Origin: Calditrichota bacterium
GTDB taxonomy: Bacteria; Calditrichota; Calditrichia; Calditrichales; J004
Assembly (NCBI GenBank): GCA_003696775.1
Contig: RFFS01000200.1
Coordinates: 1-42,252 of the forward strand
Length of the DNA stretch: 42,252 nucleotides
Direction: 5' to 3'
The position numbers and the translations under genes are program-made. The notes below the pieces were generated by a model. It made no database searches. It had not been told where the DNA came from and worked only from the letters and a program-made list of their open reading frames with translations. This document shows, one piece after another, positions 24,044 to 32,552 of the stretch (positions are counted from its first letter, which is position 1; the number at the start of each line of letters is the position of its first letter).

Positions 24044-24856
24044 TTAATCCGTTTTATACAATTTTTCCGCTTTGGTGGCTGATGTAACAATGCCGCGTAT
24101 CATGGCCGAGCTAAAGCCGTCGTGTTCCATCTGGTTGAGGCCGGCGATGGTTACGCCGCGCGGTGTGGTCACACGGTCGATCTCCCGCTCCGGATGGGTT
24201 TTGTGTTCCAGCAGCAGACCGGCGGCGCCGGCGGCGGTTTGCGCGGCAATAAGCAGCGCGTCATCGGCATGAAAGCCGATTTCCACGCCTCCCTGGGAAG
24301 CGGCGCGTATGGCCCGCATAAAAAACGCCAGGCCGCAGGCGGCCAATGCCGTGGCCGGGCCCATCAGCTCTTCATCAATATTCAGTGTTTTGCCTACCGC
24401 GTCAAACAACAGTCGTGCTTTTTCCAGTGCGCTTTCGTAAGCGGGCGCGCCTGCCAGGCAGGTCATGGAACGGCCGATGGAAATAGCCGTATTGGGCATG
24501 GCCCGGACAACCGGCAGTTCCTTTTGCAATAAACGCTTCATGTGGGCGATGGTAACGCCGGTCACCACGGAAATCACGATATGCTTTTCCGGTTGCAGCG
24601 CGGGCGCGATCTCACGTAGCACACTATCTATTTGAGAAGGTTCCACCGCGATTAGAACCACATCGCTTTGTTGTACCGCCGCGGAATTATCCGAGGTTAT
24701 GTGGAACCCTTTTTCGGCGTAAGGTTTCAGGGCACGGAGATGACGACGGGTGAGGGTGAGTTGGCCGGGTGTGCAGGTACTGTTGGCCACCAGACCGTTG
24801 GCTATGGCCAGTCCGATATTGCCCGCGCCGATGATTGTGTAATGTGATTGCGGCAT
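24044..24856 (-). CDS. proC: Pyrroline-5-carboxylate reductase
   Basis: A 270-residue enzyme for the last step of proline synthesis, reducing pyrroline-5-carboxylate with NAD(P)H. The Rossmann motif GAGNIGLAIANGL (residues 10-22) opens the chain; VVRAMPNTAISIGRSMTCLAG (about 130-150) and the C-terminal signature (about 220-255: TAAGAAGLLLEHKTHPEREIDRVTTPRGVTIAGLNQME) are family hallmarks. Length is normal. GGGAGG lies 6 bases before the ATG. It lies 63 bases downstream of the MFS gene on the same strand; whether they share a transcript is unclear. Confidence 0.95.
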   Translation of the reverse strand: MPQSHYTIIGAGNIGLAIANGLVANSTCTPGQLTLTRRHLRALKPYAEKGFHITSDNSAAVQQSDVVLIAVEPSQIDSVLREIAPALQPEKHIVISVVTGVTIAHMKRLLQKELPVVRAMPNTAISIGRSMTCLAGAPAYESALEKARLLFDAVGKTLNIDEELMGPATALAACGLAFFMRAIRAASQGGVEIGFHADDALLIAAQTAAGAAGLLLEHKTHPEREIDRVTTPRGVTIAGLNQMEHDGFSSAMIRGIVTSATKAEKLYKTD

Positions 24857-24919
24857 ATGCGCCTCCCTGTTTTTCCATTTTTTGTTTTAGAATTGCCGAA
24901 ATATAAAATCATGACATGG

Positions 24920-26113
24920 TCAGCTTGTTTCCTTTTGCGTGCGGAACACCGGATTGTCGGTTTTAACAAAGTGACGGAAGGCGCCGGGCAGCAACAGCAA
25001 CAGAAACAGAGCGCCGCTCAGAGCCGGCCAGGCCGCACCCAGGGAAACCATTAAAAAACCGCCCATGGAAGGCGCGATGACGCGTGTCAGGCTATCCGCC
25101 GAAAGTGACAAACCCAGCACGCCGCCCACCTCATCCGGTTGGCTGACCCGTGTCAGGCTGCTGGTTATAACCGTGCGGAAAATGCCCGCGGCAACGGAAA
25201 GGGGAATCATTACCAACACAACTTTCCACACGTTGTCAGAAAACGCCCACCCGCATAATGCCGCCACCATCAACAGCATGGAATAGAATATTAAATGGCC
25301 CTCGTTATGGCGTTTGACCAGCCGTTCTACCAAAATCCCCTGGACCAAAATCATTAAAAAACCGGCGTAGGCCAGCATATAACCGGTTTGAACGGAATTG
25401 AGCCTGAGCACCTGTTGGGCAAACAGGGCGAATATGGTGGTGAAGGTGGAAAAGGCCAGGCTGAACATAAAACGGGTAAAGAGCAGGCGGCCCATCATGG
25501 GGGTTTGCAACGCGTTGCGCAGTTGTTGCAACGACCATAGCGCGTAACGCTGGCGGGCCGGGCGTTCCGACTTGGATTCCGGCAACCAACGCCAGATGGC
25601 CCAGACATTGATGACACTGAGACCGGCGGCAATAAAAGCGGGCACGGCGTACCCCGAGCCGGAAAAAGCGCCGCCCAGGGCCGGGCCGATAATAAAACCC
25701 AATCCCAGCGCCGCGCCTACGCGACCCAGATAGGATGTTCGTTCGGCGCCTTCGCTGATGTCGCTGATATAGGCTTCCAGAACGGAACTGTTGCCCATGG
25801 CCAGACCGGAGATAATCCGGCTGAGAAACAGTGCCCAGGCATTGGGTGCCAGCGCAAACAACACAAACGCCGCCGTATTGATCCATACCGTGGCGATTAA
25901 AACCGGACGTCGGCCATAGCGATCGGATAAACGGCCCAAAACCGGACCGGCCACCAGTTGCGCCGCCGGATAAACCGCGATCAACACGCCGATCATGGCC
26001 GCGTCCAAACCATAAGCGCTGGCATAATAAGGTAATATCGGTATGATGATACCAAATCCCACAAGATTGAGAAAGGCGATGATGAATATTACGGTTAGTC
26101 GGTTTTGCGGCAT
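24920..26113 (-). CDS. MFS drug/solute exporter (DHA1, TetA-like)
   Basis: A 397-residue transporter with 12 membrane segments. Helix 1 carries FLNLVGFGIIIPILPYY; the loop after helix 2 has the MFS signature GRLSDRYGRRPVL (about residues 60-73); helix 5 contains the antiporter-type GLGFIIGPALGG motif C. This pattern fits the drug:H+ antiporter-1 group around TetA, but sequence alone does not give the substrate. The ATG at 26113 is used: an in-frame extension of 122 residues to 26479 is not protein-like and runs through the divergent intergenic region and into the S46 gene. It is divergent from the S46 peptidase and followed by proC. Confidence 0.88.
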   Translation of the reverse strand: MPQNRLTVIFIIAFLNLVGFGIIIPILPYYASAYGLDAAMIGVLIAVYPAAQLVAGPVLGRLSDRYGRRPVLIATVWINTAAFVLFALAPNAWALFLSRIISGLAMGNSSVLEAYISDISEGAERTSYLGRVGAALGLGFIIGPALGGAFSGSGYAVPAFIAAGLSVINVWAIWRWLPESKSERPARQRYALWSLQQLRNALQTPMMGRLLFTRFMFSLAFSTFTTIFALFAQQVLRLNSVQTGYMLAYAGFLMILVQGILVERLVKRHNEGHLIFYSMLLMVAALCGWAFSDNVWKVVLVMIPLSVAAGIFRTVITSSLTRVSQPDEVGGVLGLSLSADSLTRVIAPSMGGFLMVSLGAAWPALSGALFLLLLLPGAFRHFVKTDNPVFRTQKETS

Positions 26114-26282
26114 GGGATTTTCTTTGTTTTGCGTATGTCTGTAATTAAAGGAAATTAACCTTAAAATCAAACCGATACATCCCTTTTTTACTGCCGGGAA
26201 GGGAAAGTGTCCCGTGTCCGGCTTGAGCGGATTTAAAGGCTTATGTATATTGCGCATCACTGTTCTAACCACGGAGTGGAAA

Positions 26283-28409
26283 ATGAAAAGGCTTAACTGG
26301 CTTATCCTGATTTTACATATTTCGGTTGTTTCTCTGTTTGCCGATGAGGGCATGTATCCGTTACCCATGATCGACGGGCTTCGGCTGCAGGAAAAAGGGT
26401 TACATCTGACGAATGAAACGGTGTACAATCCCGGTAACACCAGTTTGATTAATGCCGTGGTCAGGGTCAACGGATGCACGGGTTCCTTTGTCTCCGATCA
26501 GGGATTGATCATCACCAATCACCATTGCGCTTTTCGCGCCGCCAACCTGGCCAGCGACGCAGAACATGACTACATCCGGGATGGATTTTTAGCCGATAGC
26601 CGGGCCCGGGAAATACCCGCCCGCGGATATACGGTGCGTATCACGGAATCTTACCGGGATGTTTCCGCGGAAGTGCTGGACGGACTGGATGCGATTACCG
26701 CGCCGTTGGAACGTCAGAAAGCGTTGGAGAAACGTATCAAGACCCTCACCGCCCGCGCGGAAGAGGCCCATCCCGGCAAGCGCGCCGAAATTGCCGAGAT
26801 GTTCAAAGGCGAGCAATATGTTTTATTCATCTATACCTTTTTGAAAGATATCCGTCTGGTTTATATCCCGCCGCGCGCCATAGGCGAATTTGGCGGCGAT
26901 ATCGACAATTATGAATGGCCGCGCCATACGGGGGATTTTTCTTTTTTACGCGCTTATGTGGCGCCGAATGGTCAGCCGGCGGAATACGCGCCGGAAAATG
27001 TGCCGTATCGCCCCGCTGTGCATCTGCGGGTGAATCCCGAAGGGGTAAATGAAAATGATTTCGTCTTTATATTGGGATATCCGGGGCGCAGCTATCGTAA
27101 CCGCGGCTCGGCGTTCCTGAATTTTGAAGAAAAGGCGCATCTGCCGCAACGGCTGGCCTGGTATCAATGGATGATCGCCACAATGGAAAAAATCAGCGCC
27201 GATGATCGGGGTGTGGCGCTGAAGCATTTGTCACGCATCAAATCGCTGGCGAATCTTGAAAAACGTTACCGCGGCCGCTTGCAGGGTATGAATCGTTTGG
27301 ACCTGACCGCGCGTCGCCGGGGGGAAGAAACGGCCATTCGGGAAAAATGGCCTGAAACCGCGCCGCTTTTCAAGGCTTTGGACAGCCTGTATGCCGCCCG
27401 GGCCCAACGACAGCCGCTCGCTTTCTGGATGGAACGGTTACGCAGCGATGTGCATGCCCTGTACTGGGCCGGCAGAGTGATCGGAGCCGCCCGGGAAAGA
27501 GCCAAGCCCGATCTTGAACGGGAAAGCGCCTATATGGAACGTAACTGGAAACGGACACGGCAGGCCGCGCTTCGCCGCACGGAAAATTTTTATATGCCAA
27601 CGGACAAAGCCATGCTGGCGGAAATCCTGCGCCGTTTGTATCAATTACCGGATGTTAAAAACTATTCCACGCTTCGCGAATTGGAGCAGGACATCCGCCG
27701 GTCCGGTTCCATGGAAAATTTTGTGGATCATCTTTATGCGCATAGCCGGATATACCAAAGGGATGTCCTCGATAAAATGCTGGAGAGCGATTCCTCCATG
27801 GTAGCTGCGTCACAAGATGCGTTCATCCGTTTACGGTGGCAACTGGAGCCTGTGATACGCGCCCTGCGCGAACAAAACCGACTGGACGGCGGGGCGCTTT
27901 CCCGTTTGCAGCCTTTGTACAACCAGGCCCGTAAAAAGTGGTTGAAACATAATTTTATTCCCGATGCCAACGGCACCTTGCGGTTGACATATGGCCATAT
28001 CCGGGGTTCCCATCCCGCGGACGCGGTGTATCTCGCGCCCATGACCGCTTTGCAGGGCATTCTGGAAAAATATACCGGTCAAGCGCCTTTTAACGCTCCG
28101 GAAGCTTTATTGACAGCTATTGACAAACATAACAGCGGCGTTTTTTACAATCCGGCCATACAAAGCGTGCCGGTATGTATTTTATACGATTGCGACACCA
28201 TCGGCGGCAATTCCGGCAGTCCGGTTATGGACGCCAACGGTCGATTAATTGGCGTGAACTTTGACCGGGCGTTTGAAGGTACCATCAATGATTATGCTTA
28301 CAGTACACGTTACAGCCGTTCCATTGCCGTGGATATCCGTTATGTGTTGTGGATATTACGCTATGTGGCCGGGGCGGATACTCTGCTGAAAGAAATGGGC
28401 ATCCATTGA
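26283..28409 (+). CDS. S46 family dipeptidyl-peptidase, DPP11-type
   Basis: A 708-residue exported serine peptidase. Signal peptide at residues 1-20. Catalytic His in SDQGLIITNHHC (H81), Asp in EWPRHTGDFSFLRAY, and Ser644 in IGGNSGSP. S46 enzymes release dipeptides from the N-terminus of peptides in the periplasm. Eighteen residues after the catalytic Ser stands Arg662 (GVNFDR), the position of the Arg that gives DPP11 its preference for Asp/Glu at P1, while DPP7 has Gly there. So acidic-residue specificity is predicted. GGAGTGG precedes the ATG; the in-frame extension to 26214 is not signal-like. Amino-acid scavenging is the likely use. Confidence 0.92.
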   Translation: MKRLNWLILILHISVVSLFADEGMYPLPMIDGLRLQEKGLHLTNETVYNPGNTSLINAVVRVNGCTGSFVSDQGLIITNHHCAFRAANLASDAEHDYIRDGFLADSRAREIPARGYTVRITESYRDVSAEVLDGLDAITAPLERQKALEKRIKTLTARAEEAHPGKRAEIAEMFKGEQYVLFIYTFLKDIRLVYIPPRAIGEFGGDIDNYEWPRHTGDFSFLRAYVAPNGQPAEYAPENVPYRPAVHLRVNPEGVNENDFVFILGYPGRSYRNRGSAFLNFEEKAHLPQRLAWYQWMIATMEKISADDRGVALKHLSRIKSLANLEKRYRGRLQGMNRLDLTARRRGEETAIREKWPETAPLFKALDSLYAARAQRQPLAFWMERLRSDVHALYWAGRVIGAARERAKPDLERESAYMERNWKRTRQAALRRTENFYMPTDKAMLAEILRRLYQLPDVKNYSTLRELEQDIRRSGSMENFVDHLYAHSRIYQRDVLDKMLESDSSMVAASQDAFIRLRWQLEPVIRALREQNRLDGGALSRLQPLYNQARKKWLKHNFIPDANGTLRLTYGHIRGSHPADAVYLAPMTALQGILEKYTGQAPFNAPEALLTAIDKHNSGVFYNPAIQSVPVCILYDCDTIGGNSGSPVMDANGRLIGVNFDRAFEGTINDYAYSTRYSRSIAVDIRYVLWILRYVAGADTLLKEMGIH

Positions 28410-28472
28410 GGGGGAGGATGGGTTCTCTTATTCTTTGTGAGGGGATAAGACATCGGACACCGTCTCCACCCT

Positions 28473-28642
28473 CTGTCATTCCGGGCATAGCGAGGCATCC
28501 CCTCCCCGCTAAAAACCGATGAATCGGTTTTGCGAAGTATGCCAATGGTTCACAACCCACGATTAAAATCGTGGGTTCATTCCGTAGGGTCCGTGATGGG
28601 GTGATGGCTAAGTAGAGCTAACCCACGACTTCAGTCGTGGGC
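28473..28642. repeat. Dispersed hairpin repeat, copy 1
   Basis: The unit runs: CTGTCATTC...CATCCC block (28473-28503), AAACCGATgAATCGGTTT palindrome (28513-28530), CCCACGATTAAAATCGTGGG palindrome (28556-28575), a spacer ending GTGATGGCTAAGTAGAGCTAA (from about 28601), and CCCACGACTTCAGTCGTGGG (28622-28641). Copy 2 at 28791 keeps the same order. The last hairpin type is commonly seen near IS200/IS605-like elements in other bacteria. No transposase is present. Confidence 0.8.
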
Positions 28643-28790
28643 ACGGCAACAATCCAAATCCTAAGTGAATCCGATTCATCGGATTCCTCACCCCCCGCCC
28701 TTCCGGGCGTAACGACGCTTCACCCTTTCCTGTTAGTATTATTTTTTCACCACAAAGTCGCCAAGACACAAAGAATTTTGACATTACCCC

Positions 28791-28963
28791 CTGTCATTCT
28801 GAACAAAGTGAAGAATCCCATCCAATAAAACCGATGCATCGGTTTGGATTACCATGCGTAAGCCATGCCACCCACGATTAAAATCGTGGGTTAATTCCAT
28901 AGGGACCCTGATGAGGTGATGGCTAAGTAGAGCTAAGCCACGCCTTCAATTGTGGGGTTGGCG
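28791..28963. repeat. Dispersed hairpin repeat, copy 2 (degenerate)
   Basis: It repeats copy 1: CTGTCATTC...AATCCCATCC (28791-28823), AAACCGATGCATCGGTTT (28828-28845), CCCACGATTAAAATCGTGGG (28870-28889, identical to copy 1), the spacer with GGTGATGGCTAAGTAGAGCTAA (28915-28936), and a decayed last hairpin where CCACGCCTTCAATTGTGGGG replaces the perfect arms. The decay suggests this copy is older or inactive. Confidence 0.8.
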
Positions 28964-29310
28964 GCAGGGGATGTTATGCGCTCTTTATATTGTGCGCATC
29001 CTGATTCTCTCGGATCATGGATCGCACATTGACTTTTTCCATTTTGTAAATGATTGACTTTCTGTTACATTCTGATAAAATAAAATTTAGGTGATGCCGG
29101 TTTTTTCCCGGACAAACCGCTTAATTGACAGGTTGTTTACATTACCACTTTATCGATTTATAAAGTAAATTGGTTTTTCACATGCCAAATAAAAATATAC
29201 CACAACGGTGTATTATGCCGGTGATAAGGACCTTGTAACGAAAATTCACCGGGGCTAAACATGCCGGATTACAAAATTTTGAATTGTTCACTCATATATC
29301 AATTTAGATT

Positions 29311-31035
29311 ATGATTACACAGGATATACGGAACACGACGGTTTATGACCAACTTCAGGAAGACCCTAACGAACTGTTGGCCTATTATCGTCGCTTGTTT
29401 AATTACAAGTATGTGCTTGTTTTGCCTCTTATCGAGGCCCGGACGTTGCAGCCGGTGTTCAGTTTCCCGGAAAAAGAATGGTTGCCCTTCTACCGGGCAC
29501 GGGAAGTGGAATGGCTCAACTTTTATCCTAAGGCATTATTTAGGGGCGCGCTGGACGACCAGCCCCACGCGAAGGAATTGTTCAATCATTTCGAAATCGA
29601 TCATTTATATCCTATCCGCTTTGGTAACACCACGTATGGTTTTCTGGCCCTCGGCGCCCACGGTCGTCCGCCCAATGAATTTGAAAAACAAACCGCGCGG
29701 CTGATCGTACGCTACCTGGCTTCGCAATGGAACGCGCGCCGCCTGATGAATGAAATTCAACGCTCCTCCCAAAAAACAGAGCGGTTGCTGCAGGAAATAT
29801 CCACCGTACTGGAAGTAACCCGCGCCATGGAAAGTGGCGGCGACATTCAGCATTTGCTGGAAACGATTATGGAAAAAGCCATGGATGTGATGGCTGTGGA
29901 AGCGGTTTCCCTTATGCTGATGACCGAACAGGGGGACTTGGAATTTCGTGTGGCGCTCGGGCCGCGCGGTAAACAGGTGAAACGATTTAAGATCAAGCCG
30001 GGGCAGGGGATTGCCGGAACCGTGGCCCAAAATGGCAAACCCTTGTTAATTGCCGATGCCTATAATGATCCCCGTTTTGATCATTCCTTTGATAAACGGA
30101 GCGGATTTCGCACACGCAGCATATTATGCGTGCCCATGAGCCACCGGGGACGGCTAATCGGCGTGGTTCAGGCTCTGAATCGCTTTGACGGCAAACCTTT
30201 TAACGAACATGACCTGAAAACCTTCACCATTTATGCCGGACAGGCGGCGGTGGCCATAGAAAATTCACGTTTGCTGTATAAAGCTCTGGAAAATGAAAAG
30301 ATAAAAAGCCAGATCGCCGTGGCCTCGGAAATTCAACGCCTGATCGTCCCCGAAAAGCTGCCCTATATACCCCATCTGGAATTGGCGGGACGCTATATAC
30401 CGTGCCAGGGCGTTGGCGGCGATTTTTACACGGTGGTGCCGCTTAACGAACATGAAACCGTTGTGGCCATTGCCGATGTATCGGGCAAAAGCGTGCCGGG
30501 TGCTTTGCTGGTTTCCACGCTGCACGCCATGCTAAAAGCCTATCTGGATTTTACCGCCGATCTGGCGCTGATCATGCGCAAGCTGAACCGTAAAATCATC
30601 GATCTGTCCACTACCGACCGTTTTATCACCATATTTCTTGCTAAAATAAATACACGGATCGGGCAAATCGAATACATAAGCGCCGGACATAATCCGCAAT
30701 TTTTACTGCGCCGTCCCTTTAAGGTGAGCCCGCTGTCTTCCACCGGCATGGCCATTGGCATCATCGATTACGATTACCATTCCCAGCGCCATTCTTTTCA
30801 GCCCGGCGATGTGTTGTTGCTATATACCGATGGCGTGGTGGAAGCCCGCAATGCCGACGGACGGGAATATGGCGAAGACAATCTTATACAATTGATGCAT
30901 ACACCCGGCATGGAAAATGTGTCGGCTTTAAGCGAACGGATTGTCAGGGCCGTGCATGAGCATTGTCATCCGCAAAAACCCCACGATGATGTCACTTTGT
31001 TGGCCCTGCGTTATAAGGAAACGGACAATGGATGA
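29311..31035 (+). CDS. GAF-domain PP2C phosphatase (SpoIIE/RsbU type)
   Basis: A 574-residue cytosolic protein. Residues 1-145 form a divergent GAF-like domain (YGFLALGAHGRPPNEFEKQTARL). A short linker helix follows; residues 175-325 are a canonical GAF domain (IKPGQGIAGTVAQNGKPLLIADAYNDPRF, SILCVPMSHRGRLIGVVQALN). Residues 345-570 are a SpoIIE-type phosphatase with metal sites VGGDFY, IADVSGKSVPGALL, LLLYTDGVVEARN and HDDVTLLAL. Such enzymes dephosphorylate anti-sigma-factor antagonists in partner-switching pathways. All metal-binding Asp residues are present. No anti-sigma factor or STAS gene is adjacent. It overlaps the HD hydrolase gene by 8 bases. No strong ribosome-binding site is seen before the ATG. 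Confidence 0.9.
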   Translation: MITQDIRNTTVYDQLQEDPNELLAYYRRLFNYKYVLVLPLIEARTLQPVFSFPEKEWLPFYRAREVEWLNFYPKALFRGALDDQPHAKELFNHFEIDHLYPIRFGNTTYGFLALGAHGRPPNEFEKQTARLIVRYLASQWNARRLMNEIQRSSQKTERLLQEISTVLEVTRAMESGGDIQHLLETIMEKAMDVMAVEAVSLMLMTEQGDLEFRVALGPRGKQVKRFKIKPGQGIAGTVAQNGKPLLIADAYNDPRFDHSFDKRSGFRTRSILCVPMSHRGRLIGVVQALNRFDGKPFNEHDLKTFTIYAGQAAVAIENSRLLYKALENEKIKSQIAVASEIQRLIVPEKLPYIPHLELAGRYIPCQGVGGDFYTVVPLNEHETVVAIADVSGKSVPGALLVSTLHAMLKAYLDFTADLALIMRKLNRKIIDLSTTDRFITIFLAKINTRIGQIEYISAGHNPQFLLRRPFKVSPLSSTGMAIGIIDYDYHSQRHSFQPGDVLLLYTDGVVEARNADGREYGEDNLIQLMHTPGMENVSALSERIVRAVHEHCHPQKPHDDVTLLALRYKETDNG

Positions 31036-31471
31036 TCTTGAAAAGGCGTTGCGTATCGCTCTGGACGCCCATGCGGGCCAAAAACAGAAAAACGGCGAAC
31101 CCTATATTTTACATCCCCTGCGTGTGATGATGCACATGGCCACCATGAAAGGGAAAGTGGCCGCCCTGCTGCATGATGTACTGGAAGATTCCGACTGGAC
31201 GGAAGAACGGTTGCGGGCGGAAGGATTCAGCGTGGATGTGCTGTTGGCGGTACGCTTGCTGACCCATTTGCCGGAGCAGAGTTATGAAGCGTATATCCAT
31301 GGATTGGAAGACAATCCGCTGGCGCGAAAAATCAAACTGGCCGATTTAACCGACAATATGAATATCCAACGCCTGTCCACTTTGCGGGAAAAAGACCTGA
31401 AGCGTCTGGAAAAATATCATAAGTATTGGTTACGGCTGGTGCGCATCGAAGAAGGCGAACCGGATTCCTAA
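31028..31471 (+). CDS. Small HD hydrolase, RelA/SpoT-HD-like
   Basis: A 147-residue single-domain HD protein. The NGEPYILHPLRV segment (His29), ALLHDVLED (His49-Asp50, Glu53-Asp54) and KLADLTDN (Asp106, Asn110) correspond in order to the Mn-binding and catalytic residues of the (p)ppGpp hydrolase domain of RSH proteins and MESH1-type small alarmone hydrolases. Where RSH hydrolases have an Arg just before that segment (the one stacking on guanine), this protein has Gln20. Alarmone or other nucleotide phosphohydrolase activity is likely, exact substrate unknown. The ATG at 31028 overlaps the SpoIIE-type phosphatase gene by 8 bases, so the two are coupled. Confidence 0.82.
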   Translation: MDDLEKALRIALDAHAGQKQKNGEPYILHPLRVMMHMATMKGKVAALLHDVLEDSDWTEERLRAEGFSVDVLLAVRLLTHLPEQSYEAYIHGLEDNPLARKIKLADLTDNMNIQRLSTLREKDLKRLEKYHKYWLRLVRIEEGEPDS

Positions 31472-31480
31472 AGGAAGAGA

Positions 31481-32458
31481 TTATTGCAGGTTGAGCGGTT
31501 TTTCCGACGAAGCCCGGATATCCATGATCTGATAGTCCAGATAGTCCCGCATACGGATGTGGGTAATATCACGCAGAGCGTTTACCAGACTCACGATCCG
31601 TTCGCTCATGAGTCGGCATTTCGCAATGCGTTCCGGTTGATGACCGGCTTGTTCCATAATCTCCAGAGTACCCGTCAAAACCTGCAACGGTTGCGAAAAT
31701 TCATGAGCGATTCCGGCGGCCATATCTTTTAGTTTTTTCAAATCATCCGTTTCTTTTTTAAGATTTTCAGCCTGTGTCGTGGCGGTAACATCGCGCAGGG
31801 TTACCAGCCGCATAATCTTGTCTTCCCATTCGATGGGTGTCGCGTGGATTTCCAGAATTTGTTGGGCCGCATCTTTTTGTATGGTTTTGGTGAATGTGGA
31901 ACGATTTTTCAGTGCCCAGGGAAAGTGTTGATCGGATGTCAGAGGATACAACATGGCTTCCGCGGCGGGATTAATGAAATGTATATGATTATGTTCGTCA
32001 ACGATCACCATGCCGTCACGATTGTTTTGTGTGATGGTAATAAGCTGTTTTTCCTTTTTTCGTAATCGATTTTTGTATTGGATGCGTTCCATGCTGAACG
32101 CGATAACCCGGTCCAGCATCTGTGAATGAATGGTCGAACGCTCCAGATAGTCCTGCGCGCCGTGTTGCAAAACTTCCCGCGCGGTGGCTTCATCAACACC
32201 GTCGGTAATGGCCACAACGGGTATCTCCGGATGATTGTTTTGTAAACGGTTTAATTCGGAAAGAGTAAATCCGCCTTTTACGGAAAGGTCCAGTAGAATC
32301 ACGTCAAAATGAATTTCAGAAATATGATGCAAGCCTTCGTCAATGTCAAAGGCATCGGTGACGGCATAACTATGCCAACTCGAATCGGAAAGATAAGATT
32401 TTAATAAATTATTTTCTTCCGGACATTGGCCCAGAATAAGCACGGATACGGGGACCAT
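31481..32458 (-). CDS. REC-PAS-HisKA protein lacking an ATPase domain
   Basis: A 325-residue signalling protein. Residues 1-120 form a receiver fold with phosphoacceptor D57 (LLDLS) and T85, but the usual acidic pair near residues 10-12 reads G-Q-C and the conserved Lys after the last strand is absent (YLERS), so normal phosphorylation is doubtful. A PAS domain covers about 135-230 (DGMVIVDEHNHIHFINPAAEAML). A HisKA helix pair (about 240-305) has H252 in AAGIAHEFSQPLQVL. The chain ends about 20 residues later with no N, G1 or G2 boxes: there is no kinase domain. The reading frame is clean, so this is not an obvious frameshift. It converges with the HD hydrolase gene 9 bases away. Confidence 0.82.
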   Translation of the reverse strand: MVPVSVLILGQCPEENNLLKSYLSDSSWHSYAVTDAFDIDEGLHHISEIHFDVILLDLSVKGGFTLSELNRLQNNHPEIPVVAITDGVDEATAREVLQHGAQDYLERSTIHSQMLDRVIAFSMERIQYKNRLRKKEKQLITITQNNRDGMVIVDEHNHIHFINPAAEAMLYPLTSDQHFPWALKNRSTFTKTIQKDAAQQILEIHATPIEWEDKIMRLVTLRDVTATTQAENLKKETDDLKKLKDMAAGIAHEFSQPLQVLTGTLEIMEQAGHQPERIAKCRLMSERIVSLVNALRDITHIRMRDYLDYQIMDIRASSEKPLNLQ

Positions 32459-32552
32459 GTTAAAATCTCATTTTGGCTAACGTTCTGATAATTTCGGAAT
32501 GCGTTTTGTTGAGGATAAGAAAAAAACATAAAAATGATTGTTTTTTAATCAC

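Larger units (their letters stand above)
28410..29310. other. Gene-free region with dispersed repeats and promoter of next gene
   Basis: About 900 bases without a credible gene. The part from 28473 to 28963 holds two copies of a hairpin repeat (listed separately). Between the copies, 28748-28777 reads like the widespread intergenic sequence whose frame gives HHKVAKTQR, not a real gene. The part from about 29000 is AT-rich and must hold the promoter of the GAF-SpoIIE gene at 29311; I could not pin a clear promoter. Confidence 0.75.

Noticed and set aside
24920-26113. Tetracycline resistance determinant
   Set aside because: The protein resembles the TetA group only at superfamily motif level; there is no adjacent TetR-type repressor or mobile element, so a resistance label is not supported.
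26114-26479. N-terminal extension of the MFS transporter frame
   Set aside because: It runs through the divergent promoter region and the start of the S46 gene; the transporter's first helix begins right after the ATG at 26113.
28637-28828. Short open frame in the repeat island containing HHKVAKTQR
   Set aside because: The frame comes from a widespread intergenic repeat sequence, not a gene; no start signal or conserved protein features.
28473-28963. CRISPR array
   Set aside because: There are only two long, internally palindromic units with a large and unequal spacer; this is a dispersed repeat, not an array.
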